DNA from: Deltaproteobacteria bacterium
GTDB taxonomy: Bacteria; Myxococcota; Kuafuiibacteriia; Kuafuiibacteriales; Kuafuiibacteriaceae
Reading direction: 5' to 3'
Length of the DNA stretch: 64,000 nucleotides
NCBI GenBank assembly: GCA_020632995.1
Contig: JACKEN010000002.1
Span: 1 to 64,000 of the forward strand
A model generated the notes under the pieces. That model had not been told where the DNA came from. It ran no database searches and saw nothing but the letters and a program-made list of their open reading frames with translations. Made by a program: the position numbers and the translations under genes. The first letter of the stretch is position 1; the number at the start of each line of letters is the position of its first letter. This document shows positions 41,682 to 50,273 of the stretch, one piece after another.

Positions 41682-43532
41682 TCAGAGCGCGCGGTCCGCC
41701 ACGAGCCTCAGCCAGGCGTCCAGGGTCAGGAGCAGGAACAGGGCGCGGCGGCGATCCTGGCCCCCGTGGACGTGCTCGTCGAACAGCCGCCGGAGCCCCG
41801 CCGGGTCCATCCACGCGGTGAGGGGTGAGGCCGGGTCGAGCACCCGCGCCTCGACCATCGGGCGGAGCTGGGCCCTCAGCCAGGCGTCCATCGGGTTGTT
41901 GAAGCCCCGCTTCTTCCGCTGCAGGATCTCTTGCGGCAGGCGCCGGGCCATGGCGCGGCGGTGCACCGCCTTGGTGACGAAGCCGCGCCGGCCGAGCCGC
42001 AGCTTCTGCGCGTCGGGCATCGACTCCAACAGCTCGATCAGCCGGTGGTCCAAGAAGGGCACCCGGAGCTCCAGCCCGTGGGCCATCGAGAGCTTGTCCG
42101 CGACGAGCAGGAGGTCGTCCACCAGCCAGACCCGGGTGTCGGTGTAGAGCATGCGCCCGAGCGGCGACAGGTGGGCCGCGTCCACGTGGTGCTGAAGGAG
42201 GGGCTCCGCCACCGCCTCTGGGCGCCGGACCTCGGGCCGGAGCAAGGTGGCCTTCACCTCCTCCTGGAGCACCGCGTAGATCCGCAAGGCGCGTTGCACC
42301 GCATCGGGCTCACCCAGGGCGCGGAAGCCCCGCTTGAGCTTCTCGGGCACCCGCGACCCCTCGACGTACGGGGCGAGGTGTCCGAGCCGGGCCCGCGCGA
42401 ACCACGGGGCGAGGGCCTCGCCCTTGAAGCGGTCGTAGCCGGCGAGGGGCTCGTCCGCCCCCTGGCCCGACAGCACCACCTTCACGTGCTCCCGCGCGAG
42501 CTGCGACAGGAACCACGTGGCCATGGCGGAGTCGTTGAGCACCGGCTCCTCGAGCTGGCGCACGTAGGTGTCGAAGGTGTCCGCGTAGTCCTTGGGCCCG
42601 ATGACCGTGGTGTGGTGCACGCCCCCGAAGCGCGCCGCGGTGGCCGCGGCGTAGGCCACCTCGTCGTCCCGCTGCTCCCCCTCGAAGCCGATCGTGAAGC
42701 AGTGCACCCCCTGGCGTCGGGTGGCCTGCAGGATGGCGGCGGAGTCGACCCCCCCGGACAGGAACAGGCCCACCGGCACGTCGCTCACCATCCGGGCCGC
42801 CACCGCCTCGTCGAACGCGGCGAGGAAGGCGTCCTCGGCCTCGCGGTCGGTGTACGGCCGGGGCTCGGGCCGCGGGTGCCAGTAGCGGGTGAGGGTGAGG
42901 CCGCTGGCGTCCACCCGGGCCGCGTGGCCGGGCGGGAGCTTCTTCACCCCGGCGAGCAGGGTCCGGGGCCCGGGCACGTAGCGGTAGGTCAACAGCTGGT
43001 CGAGCGCCGCCGGATCGAGGTCGGTGGCCACCTCGGGGAACGCGAGCAGGGCCCGCAGCTCGGACGCGAAGGCGTAGGCGCCGTCGCCCAGGGCCGCGTA
43101 GTAGACCGGCTTCACCCCCAGCCGGTCCCGCACCACCACCAGGGCCTCGCTCCGCCCGTCCCAGATCGCCGCCCCCCACATCCCGACCAGGGGCGCGAGG
43201 CCCGCGAGGCCGTGGACCTCGTAGCTCCGGAGGAAGACCTCGGTGTCCGAGTGGGTGCGCCAGGGGCCGGGCAGCGTGGCCCGCACCGTCTTGTAGTTGT
43301 AGACCTCGCCGTTGAAGGCCACCGCCACCCGGGGGTCGGCGCCCAGGATGGGCTGGTGGCCCCCCTCGAGGTCGATGATCGACAGCCGCCGGTGCCCGAG
43401 GCCCACTCCGGGGGCGAAGAAGGTGCCCCGACCGTCCGGACCCCGGTGCGCGATGCGATCCGTGGCCTGGCCGAGGAGCGCCGGGTCCACCGGGCGTCCG
43501 CCGGGCCGAAAGACGGCTACGAATCCACACAT
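41682..43532 (-). CDS. asnB: Asparagine synthase (glutamine-hydrolysing)
   Basis: This 616-residue enzyme starts MCGF, so Cys2 becomes the N-terminal glutaminase nucleophile after Met removal. The glutaminase domain (about 2-200) has RLSIIDLEGGHQP and AFNGEVYNY. The synthetase domain holds the PP-loop SGGVDS near 263 and GQGADEPLAGYDRF. It converts aspartate, glutamine and ATP to asparagine, or acts on an analogous substrate: paralogues of this length also serve in polysaccharide and peptide modification, and this one sits among envelope genes. A strong minus-strand terminator hairpin lies about 60 bases upstream of the start, inside any longer leader. Confidence 0.92.
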   Translation of the reverse strand: MCGFVAVFRPGGRPVDPALLGQATDRIAHRGPDGRGTFFAPGVGLGHRRLSIIDLEGGHQPILGADPRVAVAFNGEVYNYKTVRATLPGPWRTHSDTEVFLRSYEVHGLAGLAPLVGMWGAAIWDGRSEALVVVRDRLGVKPVYYAALGDGAYAFASELRALLAFPEVATDLDPAALDQLLTYRYVPGPRTLLAGVKKLPPGHAARVDASGLTLTRYWHPRPEPRPYTDREAEDAFLAAFDEAVAARMVSDVPVGLFLSGGVDSAAILQATRRQGVHCFTIGFEGEQRDDEVAYAAATAARFGGVHHTTVIGPKDYADTFDTYVRQLEEPVLNDSAMATWFLSQLAREHVKVVLSGQGADEPLAGYDRFKGEALAPWFARARLGHLAPYVEGSRVPEKLKRGFRALGEPDAVQRALRIYAVLQEEVKATLLRPEVRRPEAVAEPLLQHHVDAAHLSPLGRMLYTDTRVWLVDDLLLVADKLSMAHGLELRVPFLDHRLIELLESMPDAQKLRLGRRGFVTKAVHRRAMARRLPQEILQRKKRGFNNPMDAWLRAQLRPMVEARVLDPASPLTAWMDPAGLRRLFDEHVHGGQDRRRALFLLLTLDAWLRLVADRAL

Positions 43533-43590
43533 GGGCGCATGTCACCGGAGAGGTGGCACAGCAGGGCAAGGCCAGCGGGCGGGGTGTGTC

Positions 43591-43634
43591 AAAACAAAAA
43601 ACCGCGACGATGGCGCGAAAGCACCACGTCGCGG
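43591..43634 (-). terminator. Strong Rho-independent terminator upstream of asnB
   Basis: On the minus strand the stem of 43634-43602 (outer 8 base pairs, then an inner TGG/CCA and GC/GC step around a GAAA-type loop) is followed by TTTTTTGTTTT at 43601-43591. It would end a transcript coming from upstream of asnB, or act as an attenuator in the asnB leader. Confidence 0.75.
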
Positions 43635-43662
43635 ATTGAAAAGGCCCCGGCTTCCGTTCTAA

Positions 43663-43728
43663 CTAGAGATCGAGCGAGAGCGAGAGCAACTGGAGCGAGA
43701 GCCGTAACTCGAGCGCCGGGGCCTCCAT
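43663..43728 (-). CDS. Leu-rich micro-ORF, possible leader peptide
   Basis: Twenty-one codons from ATG 43728 to a TAG at 43663-43665 encode nine Leu residues, mostly CTC but including one TTA and one TTG, in the pattern MEAPALELRLSLQLLSLSL. It lies upstream of the strong minus-strand terminator and asnB. The start sits inside a stem and has only a weak, closely spaced AAGG, so translation is uncertain. A branched-chain or Leu-type attenuator peptide is the closest known analogue. Confidence 0.3.
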   Translation of the reverse strand: MEAPALELRLSLQLLSLSLDL

Positions 43729-43769
43729 AGCCTTGAGCAAGCTATGGGCCGCCCCGGCGCTCTCTTTTT
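43711..43769 (+). terminator. Rho-independent terminator on the plus strand
   Basis: Outer arms 43711-43722 and 43751-43762 (12 base pairs) plus an inner stem 43725-43731 with 43741-43747 form a long hairpin, followed by TCTCTTTTTA (T run 43765-43769). The left arm can instead pair with 43650-43659, which would open the terminator. Confidence 0.7.
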
Positions 43770-43861
43770 ATGCCCTGGTTACAGACACTTGGCGGTAGGC
43801 CCGGATCGGGCCCCAACAGAAACTCTGGCAGCCGTGTCCCGGGGTGTGGCAAATCTTATAC

Positions 43862-44356
43862 ATGAGCAGGGGGGGATGGGCGTGGGCCACGCTGCTGGCC
43901 GCCGGTCTGGTGGGCGTCGGGGCCCTGGTGGTCACCCAGATGTCGGGTGTCCCCCGGCCTGAGGGCTCCGGCGACGTCGGGGTGCTGAAGGTCTTCGCCC
44001 AGCGTCCGTCTGGCCCGACCCGCCTCCCGGTGGGGCGCAAGGTGCGCCTGTACCGGCCCCAGGACATCACCTTCTACCTCGACGTCGAGGGGACCGGCCC
44101 CCGCTTCGTGCGGATCGAGGTCGAGGCGGCGGGCACCCGGGCGGTGGTGTTCGAGGAGAAGTTCCAGGCCCCGGTGCACGACTACCTCGAGTACATCCTG
44201 AAGATGGGCGAGGAGATGCCGGACGAGGTCATGCTCACCGTAGTGGTGGAGGCGCCACACATGATGAGCGCCATCTCGGACTTTCCGCTCCAGCTGGTGG
44301 GGGGTGACACCCGGTTCTGGGATCCCGACGCTCGAAAGCCTGAGGACGTGAAGTAG
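43862..44356 (+). CDS. Membrane-anchored protein of unknown function
   Basis: This 164-residue protein starts at ATG 43862 (MSRGGWAWATLLAAGLVGVG), with one N-terminal helix and an extracytoplasmic beta-rich domain: VRLYRPQDITFYLDVEGTG, FVRIEVEAAGTRAVVFEEKF, MLTVVVEAP. No cysteines or catalytic motif are apparent. The upstream 85 bases follow the plus-strand terminator, so it has its own promoter or depends on read-through. I do not recognise the family. A 238-base gap to the convergent gene follows, with nothing clear in it. Confidence 0.65.
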   Translation: MSRGGWAWATLLAAGLVGVGALVVTQMSGVPRPEGSGDVGVLKVFAQRPSGPTRLPVGRKVRLYRPQDITFYLDVEGTGPRFVRIEVEAAGTRAVVFEEKFQAPVHDYLEYILKMGEEMPDEVMLTVVVEAPHMMSAISDFPLQLVGGDTRFWDPDARKPEDVK

Positions 44357-44594
44357 GCCCACCCGCCCCGGAGTCGCCTGGCGCGGCCTGAGTCCCCCAG
44401 GGGCAGGGGCCTCAAGCCGTGGGCGGTCGATGCCAAGCGCCCCGGGACGGGCGGACCCATCTCCGCCGCCGCAGACCGCGTGCGGGCGGCACGCGGGTAC
44501 GACGGCGCGAGATCAGGCTGGTTCCGGGGCGGAGGACGGCGCAGCGCGCATTCTCAGGGGCGCTGCGGACGTGCTTGGCTGACGTGCGGGTGCC

Positions 44595-44990
44595 TCACGC
44601 CCCGGCGGGGGCGCGGGGCGGTCGGAGCAGGCGGCGGGTGACGCCGTGGCCCGGCCCGCGGAGGGGCGCGGTGGGGGGCGCTGCGGCCCGCACGAGCGGG
44701 GCCACCTCGGGCACCTGGCCCACCGAGGCCGGGTCCAGGCGGTGCTGGTAGCCGGAGGCCGGCGCGCCGGTTGGGCGCCCCTGGCCGACCGGGCTGCACC
44801 GCGGGTCGGTCATGCTGTCACGCTCGGTGCACCAGTCGGGGGGCGGGGTGGCCGCCACCCAGACCGACATCGCGGGGCCCTCGGGCTCCGCCGGAGCCGG
44901 CATCGTGCACACCACGCCGTCCACATGGGGCGCGGGCGAGGCCCCGCCGCCGAGGGCGGCCAGGGCCAGGATGCCGAGGGTGCTCAGCAC
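44595..44990 (-). CDS. Small exported protein of unknown function
   Basis: This 131-residue reading frame starts at GTG 44990 with a convincing signal peptide (LSTLGILALAALGGGASP). Four Cys are spread over the first half (VVCTMPAP, PDWCTERD, DPRCSPVG), and the C terminus is Arg/Pro-rich. No ribosome site is obvious. It begins 30 bases after the MBL gene, so it may be the last gene of that operon. The long Pro/Arg-rich C terminus could partly be coding noise, so confidence is moderate. Confidence 0.48.
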   Translation of the reverse strand: MLSTLGILALAALGGGASPAPHVDGVVCTMPAPAEPEGPAMSVWVAATPPPDWCTERDSMTDPRCSPVGQGRPTGAPASGYQHRLDPASVGQVPEVAPLVRAAAPPTAPLRGPGHGVTRRLLRPPRAPAGA

Positions 44991-45020
44991 GACCCAGGGA
45001 CAATGCCAGACCCGCGAGGA

Positions 45021-46091
45021 TTATTCCATGAGCGAGAGCGGACCGGCTTGCCGGGCCGAATCGCAGCGAGGGTCATAGGATGCGCCCGGGGCGCATCCGT
45101 TAGGTGCCCAGGTGCCGTTCAACCGATGCGCGGCTGCGGTGCTGGTCCGGGGCACCGTCACGGCCTGCCCGTAGTCGAGGAGCCACCAGGCCAGCTCGCC
45201 CCGGTGGGCGTCGAGGATGGCCCGTGCGCCCTCGAAGTCGAGCACCGGCAACAGGGCCATGCCCGCGCTCCGGGGCTGCAGGAAGTTGTCGTAGTGGGTC
45301 GGGAACAGGACCCGGGGCCGGGTGTGGGCCTGGATCGCGGCCAGGGTCTCTTCGGTGAGGTCGTAGCCGGCGAGGCCGAAGATGATCGCGTCGGCGGGCG
45401 GCAGGCGCTCCCCGATGTACCCGCTCTGGGGGTGGAACAGGAGGGTGCCGGCGGGGCTCTCGAGGTGGAAGGCGAAGGCGCCGTCCTGCCGGTACTGGAA
45501 GAACCACAGCGGCCCGGCGTCGGGGGGGATGGGGCCCTGCATCAAGGTCATACCGAGGAGCGGGGCGTGCGCGCCCTCGGCCACCCGCACCCGGAAGGTG
45601 CCCAGGGTGAGGTCGTCGCCGTCCTTCACCACCCTCGTCTGCTCGGCCGGGACGCCGCGGGAGAGGGCGAGGTTCACCGCGGCCGGGCTCCCGAGCACGG
45701 TGGCCCCGGTGGCCTTCGCGATGGCCGGGGCGTCGATCCCGTGATCGAAGTGGGCGTGGTTCACCAGGATGTAGTCCGCTCGGGGGAAGGCGTCCGCCAC
45801 CGCGGCGTCATCGACTGCAAGCGGTCCTGACACCAGGTCGTTGACGGTGGGCCGGGTGAGCACCGGGTCCACCAGGAGCACGGTGTCGCCGTCGGAGATC
45901 TCGTAGCCGGTGACCCCGGTGTACGTCACCCGCAAGCCGGGTTGCGCGCCGGGCACCAGCTCGGGCGGCGCCCTCAGCTCGGGGGGGATGGCCCATGGGC
46001 GGTGGGCGAACAGGACGGCCGCCACCGCCCACACGATCGCGAAGAGGGCAGGGGGGACGGCCAGGAGCCAGAGGCGCTTTCGACTCCGCAC
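45021..46091 (-). CDS. MBL-fold metallo-hydrolase, membrane-anchored
   Basis: This 356-residue protein has an N-terminal membrane helix (LLAVPPALFAIVWAVAAVLF) and a metallo-beta-lactamase fold: TGYEISDGDTVLLVDPVL, the metal motif HAHFDHG near residue 112, and later HPQSGY, FGLAGYDL and FPTHYDNF. It resembles the UlaG/NAPE-PLD-like branch. It is the fourth gene of a minus-strand operon, starting with GTG four bases after the second oxidoreductase. The substrate is unknown; a periplasmic phosphodiester or lactone is possible. Confidence 0.85.
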   Translation of the reverse strand: MRSRKRLWLLAVPPALFAIVWAVAAVLFAHRPWAIPPELRAPPELVPGAQPGLRVTYTGVTGYEISDGDTVLLVDPVLTRPTVNDLVSGPLAVDDAAVADAFPRADYILVNHAHFDHGIDAPAIAKATGATVLGSPAAVNLALSRGVPAEQTRVVKDGDDLTLGTFRVRVAEGAHAPLLGMTLMQGPIPPDAGPLWFFQYRQDGAFAFHLESPAGTLLFHPQSGYIGERLPPADAIIFGLAGYDLTEETLAAIQAHTRPRVLFPTHYDNFLQPRSAGMALLPVLDFEGARAILDAHRGELAWWLLDYGQAVTVPRTSTAAAHRLNGTWAPNGCAPGASYDPRCDSARQAGPLSLME

Positions 46092-46095
46092 GGGC

Positions 46096-47115
46096 TCAGG
46101 CGTCGAGGCGCCGCCCCTCGAGGTGCACGGGGTGGCCGGTGCGGAGCGACGTCTCGGCCGCCTCCAGGGCCTCCACCACCCGCAGCCCGGAGGCGCCGTC
46201 GGTCTTGGGGCGCTCGCCGGTCTGGATGCAGTGGAAGAAGTGCTCGACCTCCATGCGGAGGGGCTCCTGGTTGGACAGGCGCGGGCTCACGATGTCGCCG
46301 GTGCGGTAGGAGAGCTGGTACTCGCCGAAGGTCTCGGGGTCGTGGAAGTCCACGCCCTGGTCGTAGAGCTTCAGCTTCTCGACGTTCTCGGTGTCATCGT
46401 AGACCAGCATCTTCTTCTGCCCCACCACCGCGGTGCGCCGCAGCTTGGAGGGGGCCAGCCACGCCACCTCGATGTTGGCGATGACCCCGCTCGGGAAGCG
46501 CAGGTTGATGAAGGCGACGTCCGGGATGCCCTTCTGCACGCAGTCGCGGCCGAACGCGTTCACGTAGCAGGGCGACTCCTTGAGCCAGTGGAACAGGATC
46601 GAGAAGTCGTGGGGCACGAGGTCCCAGATCACCGAGACGTCGCGCTGGTGCAGGCCCAGGTTCACGCGCATCACGCTGATGAAGAAGATGTCGCCGAGCT
46701 CACCCGCGTCGATCATCTCCTTCGCCCGCAGCACGGGGGGCGAGAACTCGAAGGTGTGGCCCACCATCAGCACCCGGCCCGCCGCGTCGGCCGCCTGCAT
46801 GAGCTGCCGGGCCTCGGCGGTGGAGGAGGCCAGGGGCTTCTCCACGAACAGGTGCTTGTTCGCCTCCAGCACCCGCAGACCGAGGGGGCCGTGGGTGCTG
46901 ATGGGGGTGGCGAGGAGCACCGCCCCGATCTCGGGGTCGCCGAGCACCGCGTCGAAGTCGCGGGTGGTCTCGACGCTCGGGAAGCGCTCCTTCATCTTCT
47001 CGAGCTTGACCGGGTCGAGGTCGCAGACCACCACCCCGTCGAGCCCGCGCTGGGCCACCAGGTTCCGCGCCAGGTTCGGGCCCCAGTAGCCCGCGCCGAC
47101 CAGGGCCGCTTTCAC
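46096..47115 (-). CDS. Gfo/Idh/MocA-family oxidoreductase (second copy)
   Basis: This 339-residue NAD-dependent sugar dehydrogenase has a Rossmann start (ALVGAGYWGPNLARNL), the EKP motif (HLFVEKPLA) with the catalytic Lys, and GHTFEFSPPVL. It is closest to the WlbA/WbpB-like group that oxidises C3 of UDP-sugar acids or related nucleotide sugars before transamination. Its start overlaps the aminotransferase stop by four bases. The first copy at 48261-49319 is a clear homologue, so one operon carries two such enzymes. Confidence 0.87.
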   Translation of the reverse strand: MKAALVGAGYWGPNLARNLVAQRGLDGVVVCDLDPVKLEKMKERFPSVETTRDFDAVLGDPEIGAVLLATPISTHGPLGLRVLEANKHLFVEKPLASSTAEARQLMQAADAAGRVLMVGHTFEFSPPVLRAKEMIDAGELGDIFFISVMRVNLGLHQRDVSVIWDLVPHDFSILFHWLKESPCYVNAFGRDCVQKGIPDVAFINLRFPSGVIANIEVAWLAPSKLRRTAVVGQKKMLVYDDTENVEKLKLYDQGVDFHDPETFGEYQLSYRTGDIVSPRLSNQEPLRMEVEHFFHCIQTGERPKTDGASGLRVVEALEAAETSLRTGHPVHLEGRRLDA

Positions 47116-48242
47116 TTCTCACTCCGGCTCATGAACTCGCGGATGGCCTCGGCCACCCGGACCTGCTGGGCCTCGGTGATCTCGGGCGAGATCGGCAACG
47201 ACACGATCTCCTCCGCCATCTTCTCGGCCACCGGGAACGTGCCGGGGCCGTTGCCCTGGTGCTCGTAGGCCTTCAACAGGTGGAGCGGCACCGGGTAGTG
47301 GATGCCGGTCTGGATGTTGCGCTCGCCCAGGAACGCGCGGAGGCCGTCCCGGTCCGGGCAGCGGATCACGTACAGGTGGAAGACGTGGGCGCCCTCGGCG
47401 CGCACCTTCGGCAAGCGGACCTGCGGGATGTCGGCCAGCAGCGCGTCGTAGCGCTTGGCCGCCGCCTGGCGCTCGGCCGTCCAGGTCTCGAGGTGGCGGA
47501 GCTTCACCTCGAGGATCGCGGCCTGCAGGCCGTCGAGGCGGGAGTTCACGCCCTCCATCACGTGGCCGAACTTGTCGGCGCGGCCGTGGTTGGCGAGCAT
47601 CCGCACCTTCTCGGCCAGCTCCAGGTCGTTGGTCACCACCCCGCCCGCGTCGCCGTAGGCGCCCAGGTTCTTGCCCGGGTAGAACGAGAAGCAGCCCGCG
47701 TGGCCGGTGGCGCCGGCGCGCACCCCGCCCTCGATCGCGGCGTGGGCCTGGGCGGAGTCCTCGATCACGAAGAGGTCATGCTTCTTCGCCACCGCCATCA
47801 CCTCGGCCATGGGCACCAGCTGCCCGTACAGGTGGACGGGGATGATCGCCTTGGTGGCGGGGGTGATGGCGGCCTCGAGCTTGGAGACGTCCATCAGGGC
47901 GGTGTCGTCGTCGACGTCGACGAAGACCGGCGTGGCCCCGGCCATGGTCACCGCCTCGCTGGTGGCGATGAAGGTGTTGCAGGCGGTGATGACCTCGTCG
48001 CCGGGGCCGACGCCCAGCGCCTTGAGGGCGAGGAAGATGGCGTCGGTGCCGTTGCCCACCCCGACGCAGTGCTGGGTGCCGCACAGCGCGGCGAAGCCCT
48101 TCTCGAAGCGCCCCAGGGCGGGGCCGCCGATGAACGCGGTGGCCTCGAGGGTGTCGCTGATCGCGGCCGACAGCTCGTCCTTGTAGCGGTGGTACTGCGC
48201 CACCAGGTCCACGAAGCGGATGGTCTCGTTGGTGCTGCTCAT
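47112..48242 (-). CDS. DegT/DnrJ/EryC1/StrS-family PLP aminotransferase
   Basis: This 376-residue aminotransferase acts on keto nucleotide sugars. Markers are GNGTDAIFLALKALGVGPGD near residue 83, the Asp in VIEDSAQAHAA, and the PLP Lys in FYPGKNLGAYGDAG near 190. The HIYPVPLHL-like HYPVPLHLLKAY is also typical. It would convert the 3-keto sugar made by a flanking dehydrogenase into a 3-amino sugar, as in WbpE/WlbC. No N-acetyltransferase follows in the operon, although the Wlb pathway uses one. Confidence 0.9.
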   Translation of the reverse strand: MSSTNETIRFVDLVAQYHRYKDELSAAISDTLEATAFIGGPALGRFEKGFAALCGTQHCVGVGNGTDAIFLALKALGVGPGDEVITACNTFIATSEAVTMAGATPVFVDVDDDTALMDVSKLEAAITPATKAIIPVHLYGQLVPMAEVMAVAKKHDLFVIEDSAQAHAAIEGGVRAGATGHAGCFSFYPGKNLGAYGDAGGVVTNDLELAEKVRMLANHGRADKFGHVMEGVNSRLDGLQAAILEVKLRHLETWTAERQAAAKRYDALLADIPQVRLPKVRAEGAHVFHLYVIRCPDRDGLRAFLGERNIQTGIHYPVPLHLLKAYEHQGNGPGTFPVAEKMAEEIVSLPISPEITEAQQVRVAEAIREFMSRSEK

Positions 48243-48260
48243 GACGATGAACCTCTGTGC

Positions 48261-49319
48261 TCAGCCGGCGGCGGGGATCTGGATGTCGACCGGCGCGCCG
48301 CCCCGCGCCAGGGACAGGTCCGCGGCCTCGAGGACCGCGGTCACCGCCACGCCGTTGTGGCCGTCGGTGAGGGGCGTCTTGCGCTCCTTCACGCACGCGA
48401 TGAAGTGCTTGGCTTCGACCTGGAGCGGCTCCGGCACCCGCAGGTTCGGCACCAGGAGGTCGCCAGCCCGGGTGATCATCTTGAAGCGGGCGAAGTCGGT
48501 GGCCTGCTCCTCGGGCACGCGCTCACCGCGGGTGATGCCCTTGTCGAAGATCTGCAACTTGTCCTGCGCGACGTCATCGTAGATGATCATCTTCTTGTCG
48601 CCCACCACGGTCATGGTGCGCGACTTGCGCGGGTCGAGCCACGACACGTGGCAGTGCATCACCACCCCGCTGGGGTAGGTGAGGGTCAAGAACACCACGT
48701 CGTCGAGCCGCGGGGCCTCGGGCTGGAGCGCCTGCACCGAGCTGGCGCTGACCCGGGCCGGCGTCTCACCCAACAGGTAGTTGCCGATCGAGACGTCGTG
48801 GGGGGCCAGGTTCCACGCCGCGTTGATGTCGCCCCGCACGATGCCGAGGTTCAGGCGCTGGCTGTAGAGGTAATACAGCTTGCCGAGCTCGCCCGCGTCG
48901 ATGCGGCGCTTCAAGTCGCGCACCGCCTCGTTGAAGAGGAAGGTGTGGCCCACCATCAAGATTCGGCCGCGCTCGGCCGCGAGCCGGGTCAGCTCCACCG
49001 CCTCCTCGGTCTTCATCGCGAGGGGCTTCTCGACGAAGGCGTCCTTGCCTGCCTCGAGGACCTCTTTGGTCAGGGCGTAGTGGGTGGCAGCGGGGGTGGC
49101 CACGATCACCGCGGTGATCTCGGGATCCTTCAGGATCTCCTGGTGGTCCTCGACCGTGGCCACCGTCGGGTAGCCCTTGGTCACGAACGCGCGCCGCTCG
49201 GCGACGCGGTCCGCCACCGTCTTCACGCGGACCCCGTCCTGTTGGGCGAAGTTCCGGAGGAGGTTGGGGCCCCAGTAGCCGCAACCGATCATGCCAATGT
49301 GTAGGATTGAGTCGGTCAT
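48261..49319 (-). CDS. Gfo/Idh/MocA-family oxidoreductase (first copy)
   Basis: This 352-residue NAD-dependent dehydrogenase has IGMIGCGYWGPNLLRNF at the start, AFVEKPLAMKT with the catalytic Lys near 95 and GHTFLFNEAVRDL. It is the first gene of the four-gene sugar operon, ending 18 bases before the aminotransferase start. It likely oxidises a nucleotide sugar or acts at another step of an amino-sugar pathway. It is transcribed divergently from the membrane protein gene at 49431. Confidence 0.88.
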   Translation of the reverse strand: MTDSILHIGMIGCGYWGPNLLRNFAQQDGVRVKTVADRVAERRAFVTKGYPTVATVEDHQEILKDPEITAVIVATPAATHYALTKEVLEAGKDAFVEKPLAMKTEEAVELTRLAAERGRILMVGHTFLFNEAVRDLKRRIDAGELGKLYYLYSQRLNLGIVRGDINAAWNLAPHDVSIGNYLLGETPARVSASSVQALQPEAPRLDDVVFLTLTYPSGVVMHCHVSWLDPRKSRTMTVVGDKKMIIYDDVAQDKLQIFDKGITRGERVPEEQATDFARFKMITRAGDLLVPNLRVPEPLQVEAKHFIACVKERKTPLTDGHNGVAVTAVLEAADLSLARGGAPVDIQIPAAG

Positions 49320-49430
49320 GGGATACGCCTGGGCGCAGCCGTACGCCCTGGCCGCGGGTTCTATCGAATCGACGGGTCGGCCCGGTCAAGGTGTTTCGGG
49401 TGTGAGCGCGCACGTGCTAGGCCACGGCTC

Positions 49431-50273
49431 GTGGCCCGTCCGCACCTCCTCTGGCTCCCCCTGGTGGCGCTCTGGCCGACCCTGGCCCAGGCCGAGGCGC
49501 CGGTGTTGACCGTGCGCTGGGACGAGCTCGCGGCGGCGGGTGGCCTCCAGAACGGAGAGGTGCTCCCCGGGACGCCGGGGGGCGCGCTGCGGGTGGAGGG
49601 CGGGAGCGAGGGCCCCTACAACATCCCGGTCTGGACGGTCGAGAAGCCCCCGATCACCGGCGAGCGCTGGCGGGTGGAGGGGCGGGTGCGGCACCTCAAC
49701 GTGGAGGGCGAGGGCAACCTGCTCCTGCTGAGCTTCCTCGCGGACGGGCGCGAGTACTTCACCAAGACCGTCGCTCCCTCGGGCCCCCTGGGGCGCATGG
49801 TCGGCCACTCCGACTGGCGCCCCTTCGTCCTGCCGTTCGACGCGCTGGGGAAGGGGCCCCCCGAGAAGCTCACCCTGCAAGTCTTCTTGTCCGGCCGGGG
49901 AACGGTGGACCTGACCGACGTCGCCCTCTACGAGGGGTTCGACGACGCCCTGGTGGCGGACCTCGGTCCGCGGCTCGGCTGGAACCCCGCCACCTTCGGG
50001 CTCGCGGCGGGCCTGGTCGGCAGCCTGGTGGGCCTGCTGTCCGCCCTGATCGGGCTCCTGAACGCCACCGGCGGGCGGCCGAAGCTGGTGGCGCTGATCC
50101 GGCGCGTGACGATGGGCATCGGCGGGGCGACCATCGTGGTCGGGCTGGCTGCCCTGGCCACCGGGGCGGCGGGCGGCTGGTTGGTCTCGGTGGGGATCAT
50201 GACGCTGGCGGTGATGGTGGGGATCGGCAAGGCGATGAGGCGCGGCGCGCCGGAGGGGCAGCGCGATGGCTGA
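49431..50273 (+). CDS. Exported protein with beta-sandwich domain and C-terminal membrane helices
   Basis: This 280-residue protein starts at GTG 49431 with a signal peptide (LLWLPLVALWPTLAQA). A 150-residue beta-rich domain follows (ERWRVEGRVRHLNVEGEGN, WRPFVLPFDALGKG, VDLTDVALYEG) that reads like a carbohydrate-binding beta sandwich. Three hydrophobic helices (about 185-265) end the chain. It may bind a sugar at the membrane face, which would suit the divergent sugar operon. No family name is certain. It overlaps the methyltransferase gene by eight bases. Confidence 0.7.
   Translation: MARPHLLWLPLVALWPTLAQAEAPVLTVRWDELAAAGGLQNGEVLPGTPGGALRVEGGSEGPYNIPVWTVEKPPITGERWRVEGRVRHLNVEGEGNLLLLSFLADGREYFTKTVAPSGPLGRMVGHSDWRPFVLPFDALGKGPPEKLTLQVFLSGRGTVDLTDVALYEGFDDALVADLGPRLGWNPATFGLAAGLVGSLVGLLSALIGLLNATGGRPKLVALIRRVTMGIGGATIVVGLAALATGAAGGWLVSVGIMTLAVMVGIGKAMRRGAPEGQRDG

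Noticed and set aside
43610..43639. Nine-residue plus-strand peptide (MARKHHVAD) as a His-type attenuator leader
   Set aside because: It has only two His codons and no ribosome site, and it lies inside the stem of the minus-strand terminator; no His-related gene follows.
43671..43703. GAGCGA-type simple repeat as a functional element
   Set aside because: It is short and imperfect; I treat it as low-complexity sequence that may explain the Leu-rich antisense frame.
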